Shown: positions 7,472 through 15,779 of the stretch, one piece after another
How the letters are laid out: every line of letters starts with the position of its first letter
Position numbering within the stretch: the stretch's first letter is position 1
Source: Moraxella atlantae NBRC 14588
GTDB lineage: Bacteria > Pseudomonadota > Gammaproteobacteria > Pseudomonadales > Moraxellaceae
Length of the DNA stretch: 46,193 nucleotides
Assembly (NCBI RefSeq): GCF_001591265.1
Contig: NZ_BCUL01000013.1
Location: forward strand, 1 to 46,193
Direction: 5' to 3'
Notes under the pieces: generated by a model
Told to the model about the DNA's origin: nothing
Databases searched by the model: none
Seen by the model: the letters and a program-made list of their open reading frames with translations, nothing else
Translations under genes and position numbers: made by a program

Positions 7472-8092
7472 TCAAGCAATGCGTTGTGATTTTAACGTCT
7501 CAAGCTGGGTTTGTAGCGTCTGTTTTTCCTGCTCTTTTTGTACAATCTGCTGGTCAAGTTCGACCGCTTGCGTCTGTAGCACCTCAATTTTCTTGGCAAT
7601 GCTCAAACTGGCGTTGCGCGTGGTATTGACCTGTTTGACCTTGATGGCGGCTTGCTTTTTGTCAAACGCGGCTTGTCCTTGACTGACCGCCGCGGCAACC
7701 TCATCAACGGATTTGTTAAACGACGGCTTGTAGGTGTTGTCAAAATCGCCCGTGATTGGTAGCTGCTTGCCGTTTATATCAATACGGTAAATATCAAAAT
7801 CGCGCTTGCTGTCTTTTAAGTTGCTTTTGTTTTCTTGAGCATTAAGCGGCGCAATGCTGCTGATTTTGGTTTTTTTGGTCAAGGCGATATCTGTGTTGGC
7901 ATATACGCGCACATACGCGGTTACAACCTGCCCATTTTCAAGGTTAAAATCCACAGGCATGGCAGATACGCCTGCCACGCGCTTAACCTTGTTAAATACG
8001 GTCGCGACAACTTTTTGCTTGGTTGATTTGGCAAGCCGTGCGCCAAAGTCTTTAATCAATGAGGTTTTTTCGGTAATATCGGTCAGCTTCAT
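7472..8092 (-). CDS. DarA-like phage protein with C-terminal coiled coil
   Basis: A 206-aa protein with a clear GAGGA ribosome-binding site. The N-terminal half has the pattern VAGVSAMPVDFNLENGQVVT and ends INGKQLPITGDFDNTYKPSF. That pattern of a beta-rich domain with 'L-NGQ-V' is shared with virion-packaged antirestriction (DarA-type) proteins. The 1152-aa protein has a related stretch (VANVAMQFDLSDGQTFSIIF). From about residue 140 there is a Gln/Lys-rich coiled coil. It lies between structural and conflict genes and has its own weak late-type promoter and a terminator. It is likely a capsid-internal protein. The assignment is by recognised pattern only. Confidence 0.5.
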   Translation of the reverse strand: MKLTDITEKTSLIKDFGARLAKSTKQKVVATVFNKVKRVAGVSAMPVDFNLENGQVVTAYVRVYANTDIALTKKTKISSIAPLNAQENKSNLKDSKRDFDIYRIDINGKQLPITGDFDNTYKPSFNKSVDEVAAAVSQGQAAFDKKQAAIKVKQVNTTRNASLSIAKKIEVLQTQAVELDQQIVQKEQEKQTLQTQLETLKSQRIA

Positions 8093-8119
8093 AACATATC
8101 CTCAAAAAAATTTGTTAGC

Positions 8120-8159
8120 AGTTTACGCCAAAATGCGCCAAGTGCGGTAGGGCTGTGCC
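8120..8159 (-). promoter_or_regulatory. Late-type promoter, site 4 (degenerate GGCACAGCCC, -10 TAAACT)
   Basis: GGCAC at 8155-8159 replaces GGAAC. The 29-bp spacing to TAAACT at 8120-8125 and the following AGCCC are retained. It is the weakest member and would drive the 206-aa gene. Confidence 0.45.
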
Positions 8160-8160
8160 A

Positions 8161-9024
8161 TTAACCGCCATACAACGCTTGTATGTCGGCTTTATCCCAT
8201 GCGGTGCGTGAAACAAGCGTGATTTGGCACTTGATGCTAATGCGTGAGCCGTCGCTCGTCATTGGCGCGGTAATGGGCGCAGATAGGCTTTCAATCACCA
8301 ATGGGCTGTACGTCTTGCCGCCATATTTAAGCGTCACCGCAGGCGGCACAAGTGATGGGAAAAAGCCTTGCAAGCCTGTCGCGTCACTGGTTAAGCCGCT
8401 AACCAATGCCGACTTGTCCGCCAGCAGTTCGGGGGCTGTCCATTCTTGTAATTTTTTAACGGCTGCCTCAACCTCGGTTTTGGCGTTCTCCCATGCGGCA
8501 AATACCAGTGTACCTGTGATGCGCACGCTATTGGACGATGTGTAGATTTGGTAGCTATTGATTTTGGTGAATGTTGAACGCCCCTTTAGCCCCTCTAGTG
8601 TGCCAAGTAAGGTGTTGTTTTGGGCAGCAGTGTCCCAAAATCCGCCTGCCTGCCCGCCACTGCCGCCTGCTTGCGTCTCAGGTGGTTTAACGGGTGCTGC
8701 TCCCAAAACATCGGTCAAGGTTTGCACTGTCAAGCCCGATTGCAACATGCCCATTAAGTTTGGCATACGCCCCTCGGGATTGGATGATTCAAAGGGCGTG
8801 GAATACTGGTTCTCAAGCGCAAACTCGCCATCCTCCAAGACAGCGATGACTGTGGTTGCGTCTGCTGCTGCTGTAAGCTCGCCTGTCGCGTCGTTTTTAC
8901 TGGGCGCAAGGCTAATGCTTGCCAGCAGATGGGGATTCAACCCGTTGGCTTGTAGATGGGTTGCACCCAGTGTGCCGCTTTGCGTGGTGCGCGGTGCACG
9001 TTTGGTGATAACCAAATCAACCAT
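8161..9024 (-). CDS. Putative phage tail/baseplate structural protein
   Basis: About 287 aa. The start is the ATG at 9022-9024, which overlaps the stop of the 233-aa gene; a GTG one codon earlier is possible. A central Gly/Ala/Pro linker (AGGSGGQAGG) separates an N-terminal beta domain from a C-terminal domain. The latter contains PPAVTLKYGGKTYSPLVIES and ends SIKCQITLVSRTAWDKADI. The last pattern resembles C-terminal domains of tube-baseplate connector proteins of contractile systems. It is the last gene of the 1152-aa operon. The structural role is inferred from pattern and position. Confidence 0.5.
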   Translation of the reverse strand: MVDLVITKRAPRTTQSGTLGATHLQANGLNPHLLASISLAPSKNDATGELTAAADATTVIAVLEDGEFALENQYSTPFESSNPEGRMPNLMGMLQSGLTVQTLTDVLGAAPVKPPETQAGGSGGQAGGFWDTAAQNNTLLGTLEGLKGRSTFTKINSYQIYTSSNSVRITGTLVFAAWENAKTEVEAAVKKLQEWTAPELLADKSALVSGLTSDATGLQGFFPSLVPPAVTLKYGGKTYSPLVIESLSAPITAPMTSDGSRISIKCQITLVSRTAWDKADIQALYGG

Positions 9025-9725
9025 CACGCCACCTCACTAAGCCAATGCGTATCAAGATAAGCACGAATTTCGTTGGCGGCATCGCGGTCATCATCTACCA
9101 AGGTAGCGATGTGGGCAAAATCTAAGCCCATTGGGTCTTGCCTACCTGCCTGTAAATCCGCTAGGATTTGGCTAAGCTCAGTTATCCGCTCTGTCTCACC
9201 ATCAGCCAGCCAATCATTACCGCGTTCCAACGCCTGATTTAGGTCATTGGTGTACAAATAGTCCTCAATTTCTCCGTTTTCATACAGTGCCAGCTCAAAA
9301 TCTGTGGAGGCATCTTTAGCTGAATTGCCATCGTTATTGATGAATTTGCCGCCAATTTCGGCGCGGCGATTGCCATTTCCTTTTTCCGCTTGAAACGTGC
9401 CTAAGCTTGCGTGTCGGGCTTCAATGTAGGTAGCATAGCCCATACGTTGCGCCATGGCATTCATAGCGGCTAGGCGTTCTTGGGTCAGTGGCTTACGATT
9501 TTCCCAATCCTCGGCATTTTGTTTAACCTCGGGGTCATCGTTGGCATATTGCGCAAATGGATTGTCGGTTGAGTAGGTAGGCGCGTCGTTCATGCCTAAA
9601 TCAAAGCGCAGTTCATTCTGCCGTTTTAGTGCTTTAATCAAGCCAATGCCGCCTAGACTTGCCTTGCTCTTAATAATACCCTTTAGTTCTCTAAGGGCTT
9701 TAATTTGTGCCATTCCTGTTAGCAT
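9024..9725 (-). CDS. Phage protein sharing a C-terminal motif with the 1152-aa polyvalent protein
   Basis: A 233-aa acidic protein with AAGGA before its ATG, ten bases after the stop of the 1152-aa gene. Its end (ITELSQILADLQAGRQDPMG, then LDFAHIATLVDDD) parallels the end of the 1152-aa protein (IAFLNDIVSGKTDPLDGVDY and onward). Both read as 'L-I--G--DP---DF--L--L'. Such short tails recur at the C-termini of large phage proteins, so this could be a packaged companion of the polyvalent protein. The central part is not recognised. Confidence 0.45.
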   Translation of the reverse strand: MLTGMAQIKALRELKGIIKSKASLGGIGLIKALKRQNELRFDLGMNDAPTYSTDNPFAQYANDDPEVKQNAEDWENRKPLTQERLAAMNAMAQRMGYATYIEARHASLGTFQAEKGNGNRRAEIGGKFINNDGNSAKDASTDFELALYENGEIEDYLYTNDLNQALERGNDWLADGETERITELSQILADLQAGRQDPMGLDFAHIATLVDDDRDAANEIRAYLDTHWLSEVA

Positions 9726-9734
9726 AATTTTTCC

Positions 9735-12700
9735 TTACGATGTTGCTTTATCAAGTGCCGCGCTGATAATCGCCAACGCTTGCGCCAATAGCGGGTCGTT
9801 TTCGTCTTTTTCGCCAATCGCTTCTAGTCGGTCGTAATCCACGCCATCTAAGGGGTCTGTTTTACCGCTTACAATATCATTTAAAAATGCGATATCGTCG
9901 GCGGTATACGCTGGATGGGGCTGGGTATTTGGTTTTGGCTCTGCGGTTAATGTTCGATTACTCAGTGGGGTTTTAGCCTCCCATTGCTTGACTTCATCAA
10001 GCACTTTTGCTATCTTGTTTTTGAAGTCCGCAATCGGGGTTTTCAGCACTTGAGCTTGCTCATCTGAAACCAACTGCCCTGCGGGCTTTTCTTTTTCTTC
10101 AATTTCTACTGCTTCAACAGAATAGATTCTTGTGCCTTCGTTGGAGTGCTTGTACTCAATGACCGTAATCATTACAGGAACATACGCACCCGTTGATTCA
10201 TCAAGCATGATGCTACCTAGGCGGTGAACGTGCTCTACGTTTATACGATTTTTTTTATCGTCATGGGTGACCTTAATAATCGCTCTTTCAAACAAAATAT
10301 CAATATTTGCTACCGCTTGTGCGTGTAGGCGTGGTGTTGCGGACTGTTCGGTTGCTTTTTTGCTGCCTAGTTTTCCAATGGTGTTGCCGCTTATCGTTGC
10401 CTCCATTGCAAATTTTTGATTTATGAATGATTTACCAACTAACGGCTTTATCAAGGCCTGCGCCTCAGAAACACTATCTGCATGGCGCGGCATGATAGCT
10501 TGTTGTAGCAAACTAGCTTGATTAGACGCATCTGAAGTATATCTCTTGCCGCCACCCATATTCAAAACGCTGCCATCTTGCAAGCCATTGGCATCAATGC
10601 CCATATCGATTAACGTTTTTTTGAGGTAATCAGCCAGTGTTTCTTTAAATGGGTTAAAATTACCGATTGCCGACCCGATATCAACACGTATCGATTCAGA
10701 CTTTGGCTCGCCTCCTGCCTCGGTGTAATTTAATGTGATACGGGTTTTGTCATAGCCGTTTTTAGGAAGTTTGCTTTCATCATAGTCATACAATGCTTGC
10801 AATTCGCGTTGCAAATCGTCAAGACTGTAGAAATCACGACCTTCTAAGCTGTCACCCTGCGACGCTTCCGTCCACTCAACCGTTACGCTATCTAGCGTAC
10901 CTTCTATGCTCACCGTCAATGGTTGGCTATTGGTGGTTTTATTTCCGCTCGCCGCCACACGATTAAAATATTCGTAATTGGATAGCTTATCTTTAAACTC
11001 GTCAATATTGTTTGACACCCAATCAACGCTGCCTTGATAAGTGTTTGGAATTTTAGGCAAACTAAGTTGTTTGATTGTGGCGGCAAAACGCGTATTTTGG
11101 CGAAGCTCCCTTGATATACTTAAGTCGCCTTGCATGACACCATTGATAATCTTAGCAATCTCAATACGGTTTTCGGTGTCTATTTTGGCAAAATCGCCGT
11201 CATAGCCCCATGCATGAGACAAGGCTTTATATTGACTTTGATATTGTGGGTAAATTTTTACCGAACCACTACCCCATTCGCTTGTCAGTTCAGTTGGCGT
11301 GCTTGCTGCCTGTGACGCTTCACTCACCGCCACCCCCTGTCCGTCTGGTATGATTGGTTGCATTTTTTCAGGCGAATCTGTTATGATATTAATGGCTTGC
11401 TCTGAACGATGGAAATTTTCGCCTGCCACGTGAGCTAGATTGAACGCTTTGTTCTTTTCTTGCAAGTGAAGATGAGGGATACCTGATATGTCGGGCTGGC
11501 GGCCCTCCAGAGCAAGTTTCTCCGCATATGCCTTGGCTTTCTGAATGGTGCCTTTCTTAACAGGCATAAAATTATAAACGACGACTGTATTATCCTGCAC
11601 TGATAATCCCAAGGCCATCATGGCATCTTTTGACTGGCGGCTTCGCGGTCTAAAATCATTGAACAATGCCAACGCTCTTGAATGCTCTTGGTGGTTAGGC
11701 AAAATTTCATCGGGTAAAATGTTTTCGTTTAATAACTTACCTAGCATTTCGCGCGCCATCGCCTCGCCACGGCTAGCAAAAATGTGTTGCATGGCATCTG
11801 CGGTAATATAGACACAATCTAAACCCATATGATAGTTTGGCAAATAAGCCACCAATTGTTGTTTCAAATCTTGTGTTAATGTCAGCAACTTGAACGCTTT
11901 TTTTGGCAATGTATCGTGAAAGTTTGGATTGGTAATAAACTGGTTGATAAAATCCCAAATTTCTTGCCGATCATGGTCAGAGAAGTAACCATCACCGCTC
12001 ACCGCCACTGCTTCATCACTCAAGCGAAAATCGTCAATTTGCTGTTTCAAATCAGCAATATCGGCATCTAACTGGGCAATGGTGGCCATTTTATCATCTA
12101 CCAGTTTTTGCGCTGTCGCTATTTTCTCTTGGTTTTGCGCCTTTTTCATCTGCGCTGCAACAAAACGTTTGCTGTTTTTGGCGGCAACTTTCATGATGCG
12201 GCTGGCTATCACATCATATCTGACCTTGTCGCTTTGTTTGGGCGATACCGCTGCGGTCACATCCTTTTTGTTAAGTAGCCATTTCCAGCTCACCATCGTG
12301 TCGTTAGCCGCTAGTTTTTTCGGGTCGGCATCGGGGTTATGAAAGATAATGCTAAACGTTTGACCATCGGACAAATCAAACTGCATGGCAACGTTTGCCA
12401 CACCTTGTCGCTTAAACGGCTTGGTGGTGGTAACATTCGTTACCGTCAAATCACCAACCGCATGATGACCCAAGGCGGTGAACAGACGGTCGCCCATCGC
12501 GTCTAGGCGGCTGTAGGTTTCCATTAAGGCATCAAAACCCAACTCGGTCGCACCCAAATCTGCTAGCAATTCGCGCATATCAAGCTTGGCAGTCAAGCCG
12601 CCAAACGCGTCGTGTTTTTGTAGGTCGAGTAATAAGCGGCTATAGTCGCTGCCGTGTGAGACAAGGTTTGCACCGTCCCACATGACGTTATCAGCGGTCA

Positions 12701-13193
12701 CGCGGTTTTGCTCGGCGCGTAACATCTTGCTGTTGATAATGGGCAGGTAGTAGCCTGTGTCTTGGCTGGGATTATTCATCAATCGGGCGATAGTTTCTGA
12801 GCTCCAGCCGTTTTGTGGGGCAAAATCTAGGCTCATATCATCAAACTGCGCACTGTCATTGACAACCACGGTGGCATAGTCTGCGCCTAAATAGTCAAAT
12901 TGGCTTAAAGCAAGGTGTGCGGCATGGTCGTCATCGTCCGCTCCCACCACCGCCACGCTGTCAATGTACTTATGGCTGCCATCAAACAAGTTTAATACCG
13001 TGTAGTGGTCATCACCGCTGCCCACGCTTGCATCAAAGCCTAAGCCATCAAAGCCTGCTTTATCAGCAATAAGCACAGGCATAGCGCGATAACGCCCATC
13101 AATCACCCCGACTTCATAGCGACTGTAGCGGCGTGTGCCATCGGGGGCGGTAATGTAGCTGTTAGCTTGTTGTAGTGTTTGATAATGCTGCAT
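9735..13193 (-). CDS. Large polyvalent phage protein with DarA-type region and BECR-nuclease-like domain
   Basis: 1152 aa with AAGGA before the ATG. Residues about 245-390 (KPFKRQGVANVAMQFDLSDG to WKWLLNKKDV, then a helical coil) match the pattern of the 'defence against restriction A N-terminal' domain. Residues about 760-860 resemble the linker domains of large polyvalent proteins. Residues about 900-1030 (LVGKSFINQK, ATPRLHAQAVANIDILFERA, RIYSVEAVEI) match phage Barnase-EndoU-ColicinE5/D-RelE (BECR) nuclease-like domains. Such proteins are packed in the capsid and enter the host with the DNA to counter restriction or other defences. It heads an operon of three genes behind late-type promoter site 5. 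Domain names are from memory and need a profile search. Confidence 0.65.
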   Translation of the reverse strand: MQHYQTLQQANSYITAPDGTRRYSRYEVGVIDGRYRAMPVLIADKAGFDGLGFDASVGSGDDHYTVLNLFDGSHKYIDSVAVVGADDDDHAAHLALSQFDYLGADYATVVVNDSAQFDDMSLDFAPQNGWSSETIARLMNNPSQDTGYYLPIINSKMLRAEQNRVTADNVMWDGANLVSHGSDYSRLLLDLQKHDAFGGLTAKLDMRELLADLGATELGFDALMETYSRLDAMGDRLFTALGHHAVGDLTVTNVTTTKPFKRQGVANVAMQFDLSDGQTFSIIFHNPDADPKKLAANDTMVSWKWLLNKKDVTAAVSPKQSDKVRYDVIASRIMKVAAKNSKRFVAAQMKKAQNQEKIATAQKLVDDKMATIAQLDADIADLKQQIDDFRLSDEAVAVSGDGYFSDHDRQEIWDFINQFITNPNFHDTLPKKAFKLLTLTQDLKQQLVAYLPNYHMGLDCVYITADAMQHIFASRGEAMAREMLGKLLNENILPDEILPNHQEHSRALALFNDFRPRSRQSKDAMMALGLSVQDNTVVVYNFMPVKKGTIQKAKAYAEKLALEGRQPDISGIPHLHLQEKNKAFNLAHVAGENFHRSEQAINIITDSPEKMQPIIPDGQGVAVSEASQAASTPTELTSEWGSGSVKIYPQYQSQYKALSHAWGYDGDFAKIDTENRIEIAKIINGVMQGDLSISRELRQNTRFAATIKQLSLPKIPNTYQGSVDWVSNNIDEFKDKLSNYEYFNRVAASGNKTTNSQPLTVSIEGTLDSVTVEWTEASQGDSLEGRDFYSLDDLQRELQALYDYDESKLPKNGYDKTRITLNYTEAGGEPKSESIRVDIGSAIGNFNPFKETLADYLKKTLIDMGIDANGLQDGSVLNMGGGKRYTSDASNQASLLQQAIMPRHADSVSEAQALIKPLVGKSFINQKFAMEATISGNTIGKLGSKKATEQSATPRLHAQAVANIDILFERAIIKVTHDDKKNRINVEHVHRLGSIMLDESTGAYVPVMITVIEYKHSNEGTRIYSVEAVEIEEKEKPAGQLVSDEQAQVLKTPIADFKNKIAKVLDEVKQWEAKTPLSNRTLTAEPKPNTQPHPAYTADDIAFLNDIVSGKTDPLDGVDYDRLEAIGEKDENDPLLAQALAIISAALDKATS

Positions 13194-13225
13194 AACAAAT
13201 CCTTGCGATACAATATAGATGGCTT

Positions 13226-13265
13226 ATTATTAAACAGAACATCAAGGCAGGTTGTGGGGTGTTCC
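13226..13265 (-). promoter_or_regulatory. Late-type promoter, site 5 (GGAACACCCC, -10 AATAAT)
   Basis: GGAAC at 13261-13265, 29 bp, then AATAAT at 13226-13231, followed by AAGCC as at other sites. Would drive the polyvalent-protein operon. It lies just downstream of the antitoxin-gene terminator. Confidence 0.7.
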
Positions 13266-13280
13266 AACCCTTTAAAAACA

Positions 13281-13308
13281 AAAAACCCACCAATTAAGGT
13301 GGGCTTTT
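13281..13308 (-). terminator. Rho-independent terminator after the antitoxin gene
   Basis: CCCACC and GGTGGG arms (13286-13291, 13298-13303) with six Ts downstream on the minus strand. Nearly the same hairpin as at 4797-4824. Confidence 0.75.
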
Positions 13309-13323
13309 GGCAATCGCAGACAA

Positions 13324-13695
13324 TCAAGCTTGTTTGAGCTGTGCCATTTGCGAACGCATGGCGGCAAGTTCTGCTTCAAGGCGTAACTTTTCTGCCACCA
13401 CTTGATTGAATTTTTTGCGATGTTCGGCATCGGCAAAACGCTGCAACACCAACTTGGCAAGCGTTTGATAGCCCACACCTTCTGCCTGTCCAATCAGTTT
13501 TAGGTCTTCAATTAAGGTGATAGGCAAGCGGATTGATATGAGTTGCGTTTTATCACGCCCCGTGCCATTAAGCGCGGCTCGTCGTGCGCCCGTTTGATTG
13601 GTCTTTTTGGCATATGCCATTTCTGCACCGATTTCCCGATTTTCCCAGCGTTCGCTGTCGGCAAATACGATGGCTTCAAAGTCTTGGTCGGTCAT
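13324..13695 (-). CDS. CopG/BrnA-like ribbon-helix-helix antitoxin
   Basis: About 123 aa. The ATG at 13693-13695 with AAAAGG upstream is preferred over an in-frame GTG nine codons earlier. The core TQLISIRLPITLIEDLKLIG followed by AEGVGYQTLAKLVLQRF is a typical ribbon-helix-helix DNA-binding fold with a toxin-neutralising C-terminal helix. The gene begins 28 bases after the stop of a BrnT-like gene, the usual toxin-first order of BrnTA. It would repress its own promoter, probably through the GTATATAC palindromes at 14079-14147. It is inserted between virion genes and has a terminator of its own. Confidence 0.65.
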   Translation of the reverse strand: MTDQDFEAIVFADSERWENREIGAEMAYAKKTNQTGARRAALNGTGRDKTQLISIRLPITLIEDLKLIGQAEGVGYQTLAKLVLQRFADAEHRKKFNQVVAEKLRLEAELAAMRSQMAQLKQA

Positions 13696-13723
13696 AATTT
13701 TACCTTTTAAATAGATTACCACA

Positions 13724-14056
13724 TCAGTAATAGTAATCTTTGCCCGTCAAGGCATTAAATAGCGTAATTTCTGCTGTATTTGGCTCATAGGCGGATTTGA
13801 CATAGAAGGTTTGTTTTTCCTCTTGAAACACAAAACATACCTTTAGCAGCCTGCCTTTATCAGTGTATGCCAAAAACCACAACGTCGGAGGCAAGGTTTG
13901 GTGCTGTTCGCGAGTGTCTTCTAGGTCATCGCCATCATCGCTGTTGTAAAAACACTCTATGACCTCCTGTTCGGTCACCGCATGTTTTTCATTCAACTTT
14001 GCCAAAATCTTAGGCGAAATCACAAAACGCGGTTCGTTATCTTGAGGCTGCGTCAT
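13724..14056 (-). CDS. BrnT-like toxin candidate
   Basis: A 110-aa protein reading FVISPKILAKLNEKHAVTEQ then EVIECFYN, later PPTLWFLAYTDKGRLLKVCF, then IKTAYEPN-like VKSAYEPNTAEITLF. This matches the small proteins often labelled 'ADP-ribosyl-(dinitrogen reductase) hydrolase', which belong to the BrnT/RelE-like toxin group and pair with CopG-type partners. If active it would be a ribosome-dependent or free RNase. It sits after its likely operators and before the antitoxin gene. In a prophage it may serve element maintenance or block rival phages. Confidence 0.6.
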   Translation of the reverse strand: MTQPQDNEPRFVISPKILAKLNEKHAVTEQEVIECFYNSDDGDDLEDTREQHQTLPPTLWFLAYTDKGRLLKVCFVFQEEKQTFYVKSAYEPNTAEITLFNALTGKDYYY

Positions 14057-14147
14057 CAGTATTAAACCTATACATCTTTTGTATATACGTTATTATTATA
14101 ATAACCCTTGCTGGCTATAAATTCAACTGGTATTATTGTATATACAA
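14057..14147 (-). promoter_or_regulatory. Probable autoregulated promoter/operator of the toxin-antitoxin pair
   Basis: The gap holds a perfect 12-bp palindrome TTGTATATACAA at 14136-14147 and a near copy TTGTATATACGT at 14079-14090, 57 bp apart. An AT-rich stretch with TATAAT lies between them on the minus strand. Paired palindromes upstream of a toxin-antitoxin operon fit binding by the ribbon-helix-helix antitoxin. Confidence 0.5.
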
Positions 14148-14371
14148 CTAAATCGGACTGCCCGTGCCTGTTCTCACGCCCCCGTGACGATGACCTTTTA
14201 GCGACTTGCCACCGCCAACCACGTCCCCACTGGCGGTGATTTTGCCCGACACATTTTGATCGCCCGATTGCTCAAGGCTGCCTTTGTGGGTAATGTCGCC
14301 ATTCACCACCAAGTGCGCATTGATAGTAAACGTTGGCGTGTTGGCAGTAATACTGCTATCGGCATTGATTA

Positions 14372-15417
14372 ACCCGAATTCGACATAAGAAAGGATAAAA
14401 AAAAGAAGTCCAATATGCTAAAGTAAGTTCACCACAAACAACCTAGCCAAGGACTTCTTACATGGACAATCTCGAAGCACTTTACTGCCACATAGACGAC
14501 TACTGCAAAACCTACACAGCCGAGCAACAGAAGAAAATGCTAACGCTAAAGCGAAAAAGCAGTAAAAAGACCCGAAACAAACCATGCTGCATCAGTTTAG
14601 CAGAAATCATCACCATCTCGGTACTATTTCATCAAATCAGATACCGAGAATTTAAAGCATTTCACTATGGCTATCTGTGTCAATGGCTAAAAAGTGCCTT
14701 TCCAAGACTACCAAGCTACAACAGAATGGTAGAACTGATGGAAAAAGCCGTACATCCCATGTGTGACTACTTGAAATTCTTAATGCAAGGCAACTGCACA
14801 GGGATAAGCTACATTGACTCAACCAGTCTAGCTGTGTGTGACAACCACCGTATCAAACGCCACAAAGTCTTTGCCGACACTGCCGCACGCGGCAAAAGCA
14901 GCATGGGCTGGTTTTATGGCTTTAAACTGCACGTCATCATCAATGACCAAGGAGAGCTTGTCAATCTCACCGTCACAGCAGGCAATGTGGATGACAGAAA
15001 ACCTGTGAAACAACTGTGCGATATGACCGTATTTGGTAAACTGTTTGGTGATAAAGGCTATATTGATAAATCCCTAACTGCTTGGCTGGATGAGCATTTG
15101 GACGTTGAGTTGATTACCAATGTCAAAAAGAACATGAAAGCTAAGGACATTGCTTGGTTAGATAAGCGATTACTCAAACGCCGTTTCTTGATTGAGACGG
15201 TGTTTGATGAGTTAAAGCATATTTGCCAAATTGAGCATTCAAGACACCGTAGCCCTGCTGGGTTTATGGCTAATTTATTGGCAGGGCTGATTGCTTATTG
15301 CCACCAAACCAAGAAACCTACACTAAAGAATGTGCTGATTGGGCATTCCTTACCGCAGGTTGCTTAGTTTGTGATAGCTTTCAATGAGTTAGGCTATGGC
15401 TTATGTCGAACTGGGGT
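14372..15417 (+). mobile_element. IS982-family insertion sequence
   Basis: A 1046-bp element with imperfect terminal inverted repeats: left ACCCGAATTCGACATAAG, right (reverse complement) ACCCCAGTTCGACATAAG, differing at two positions. It is flanked by the direct repeat TGATTA (14366-14371 and 15418-15423; seven bases TTGATTA if the end is placed one base inward). It carries one transposase gene. The target repeat and open frame indicate a recent, intact insertion. Confidence 0.9.
14462..15367 (+). CDS. IS982-family transposase
   Basis: A 301-aa DDE transposase. The start MDNLEALYCHIDDYCK is the usual IS982 opening. The DDE residues are visible in SYIDSTSLAV (Asp), GNVDDRKPV (Asp) and RRFLIETVFDELKH (Glu); the family element GDKGYID is also present. 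Length is typical and the frame is intact, so it is probably active. It is oriented opposite to the phage genes. Confidence 0.92.
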   Translation: MDNLEALYCHIDDYCKTYTAEQQKKMLTLKRKSSKKTRNKPCCISLAEIITISVLFHQIRYREFKAFHYGYLCQWLKSAFPRLPSYNRMVELMEKAVHPMCDYLKFLMQGNCTGISYIDSTSLAVCDNHRIKRHKVFADTAARGKSSMGWFYGFKLHVIINDQGELVNLTVTAGNVDDRKPVKQLCDMTVFGKLFGDKGYIDKSLTAWLDEHLDVELITNVKKNMKAKDIAWLDKRLLKRRFLIETVFDELKHICQIEHSRHRSPAGFMANLLAGLIAYCHQTKKPTLKNVLIGHSLPQVA

Positions 15418-15779
15418 TGATTAGGATATTTTGCCGCGCCAGTAGTTCAATATTAGCTTGGCGTATGCGGCGCACATCCACCATCGCGCCCTCACTATGA
15501 CTGCGATAAAATGCGATAATCGGGCACGCCATGTCGCCATTCTCAAAAAAAACCCAACAATCCGCACCTGCCAACAGCTCGCGCTCGGTGTCCTTATCAT
15601 CATCGCCGATTGGATAAGCAAGTAAAGCGGTTAAACCGTCAGACGCGCCATCGGTTAAGCCTGCAATGCTGATCTTGGCGGTGCGTTTGTGCTTGTCATA
15701 ACTTAGTAGTTTGGCTGGATAAAAATAAGGGGTCATTTTTTGATGCCTGCTATACGTTTTTCTGCTATCTCAAAATCAA

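Larger units (their letters stand above)
14148..15736 (-). pseudogene. Baseplate spike protein (gpV-like), interrupted by IS982
   Basis: The first part (15418-15736) reads MTPYFYPAKLLSYDKHKRTA and onward to QNILIN, an OB-fold-like start typical of gpV/gp5-type spikes. The rest lies beyond the insertion at 14148-14371 and encodes ADSSITANTPTFTINAHLVV to VSGKITASGDVVGG, then KGHRHGGVRTGTGSPI. The HRHGG motif near the end is the metal-binding apex signature of phage spike tips. Removing IS982 and one target repeat restores a continuous frame of about 180 codons. The intact product would pierce the outer membrane. As it stands the protein lacks its tip, so the prophage should not make infectious tails. 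Confidence 0.8.

Noticed and set aside
9735-13193. The 1152-aa protein as tape measure
   Set aside because: It lacks long uninterrupted helices and membrane segments, and its recognisable parts match DarA-type and BECR-like domains.
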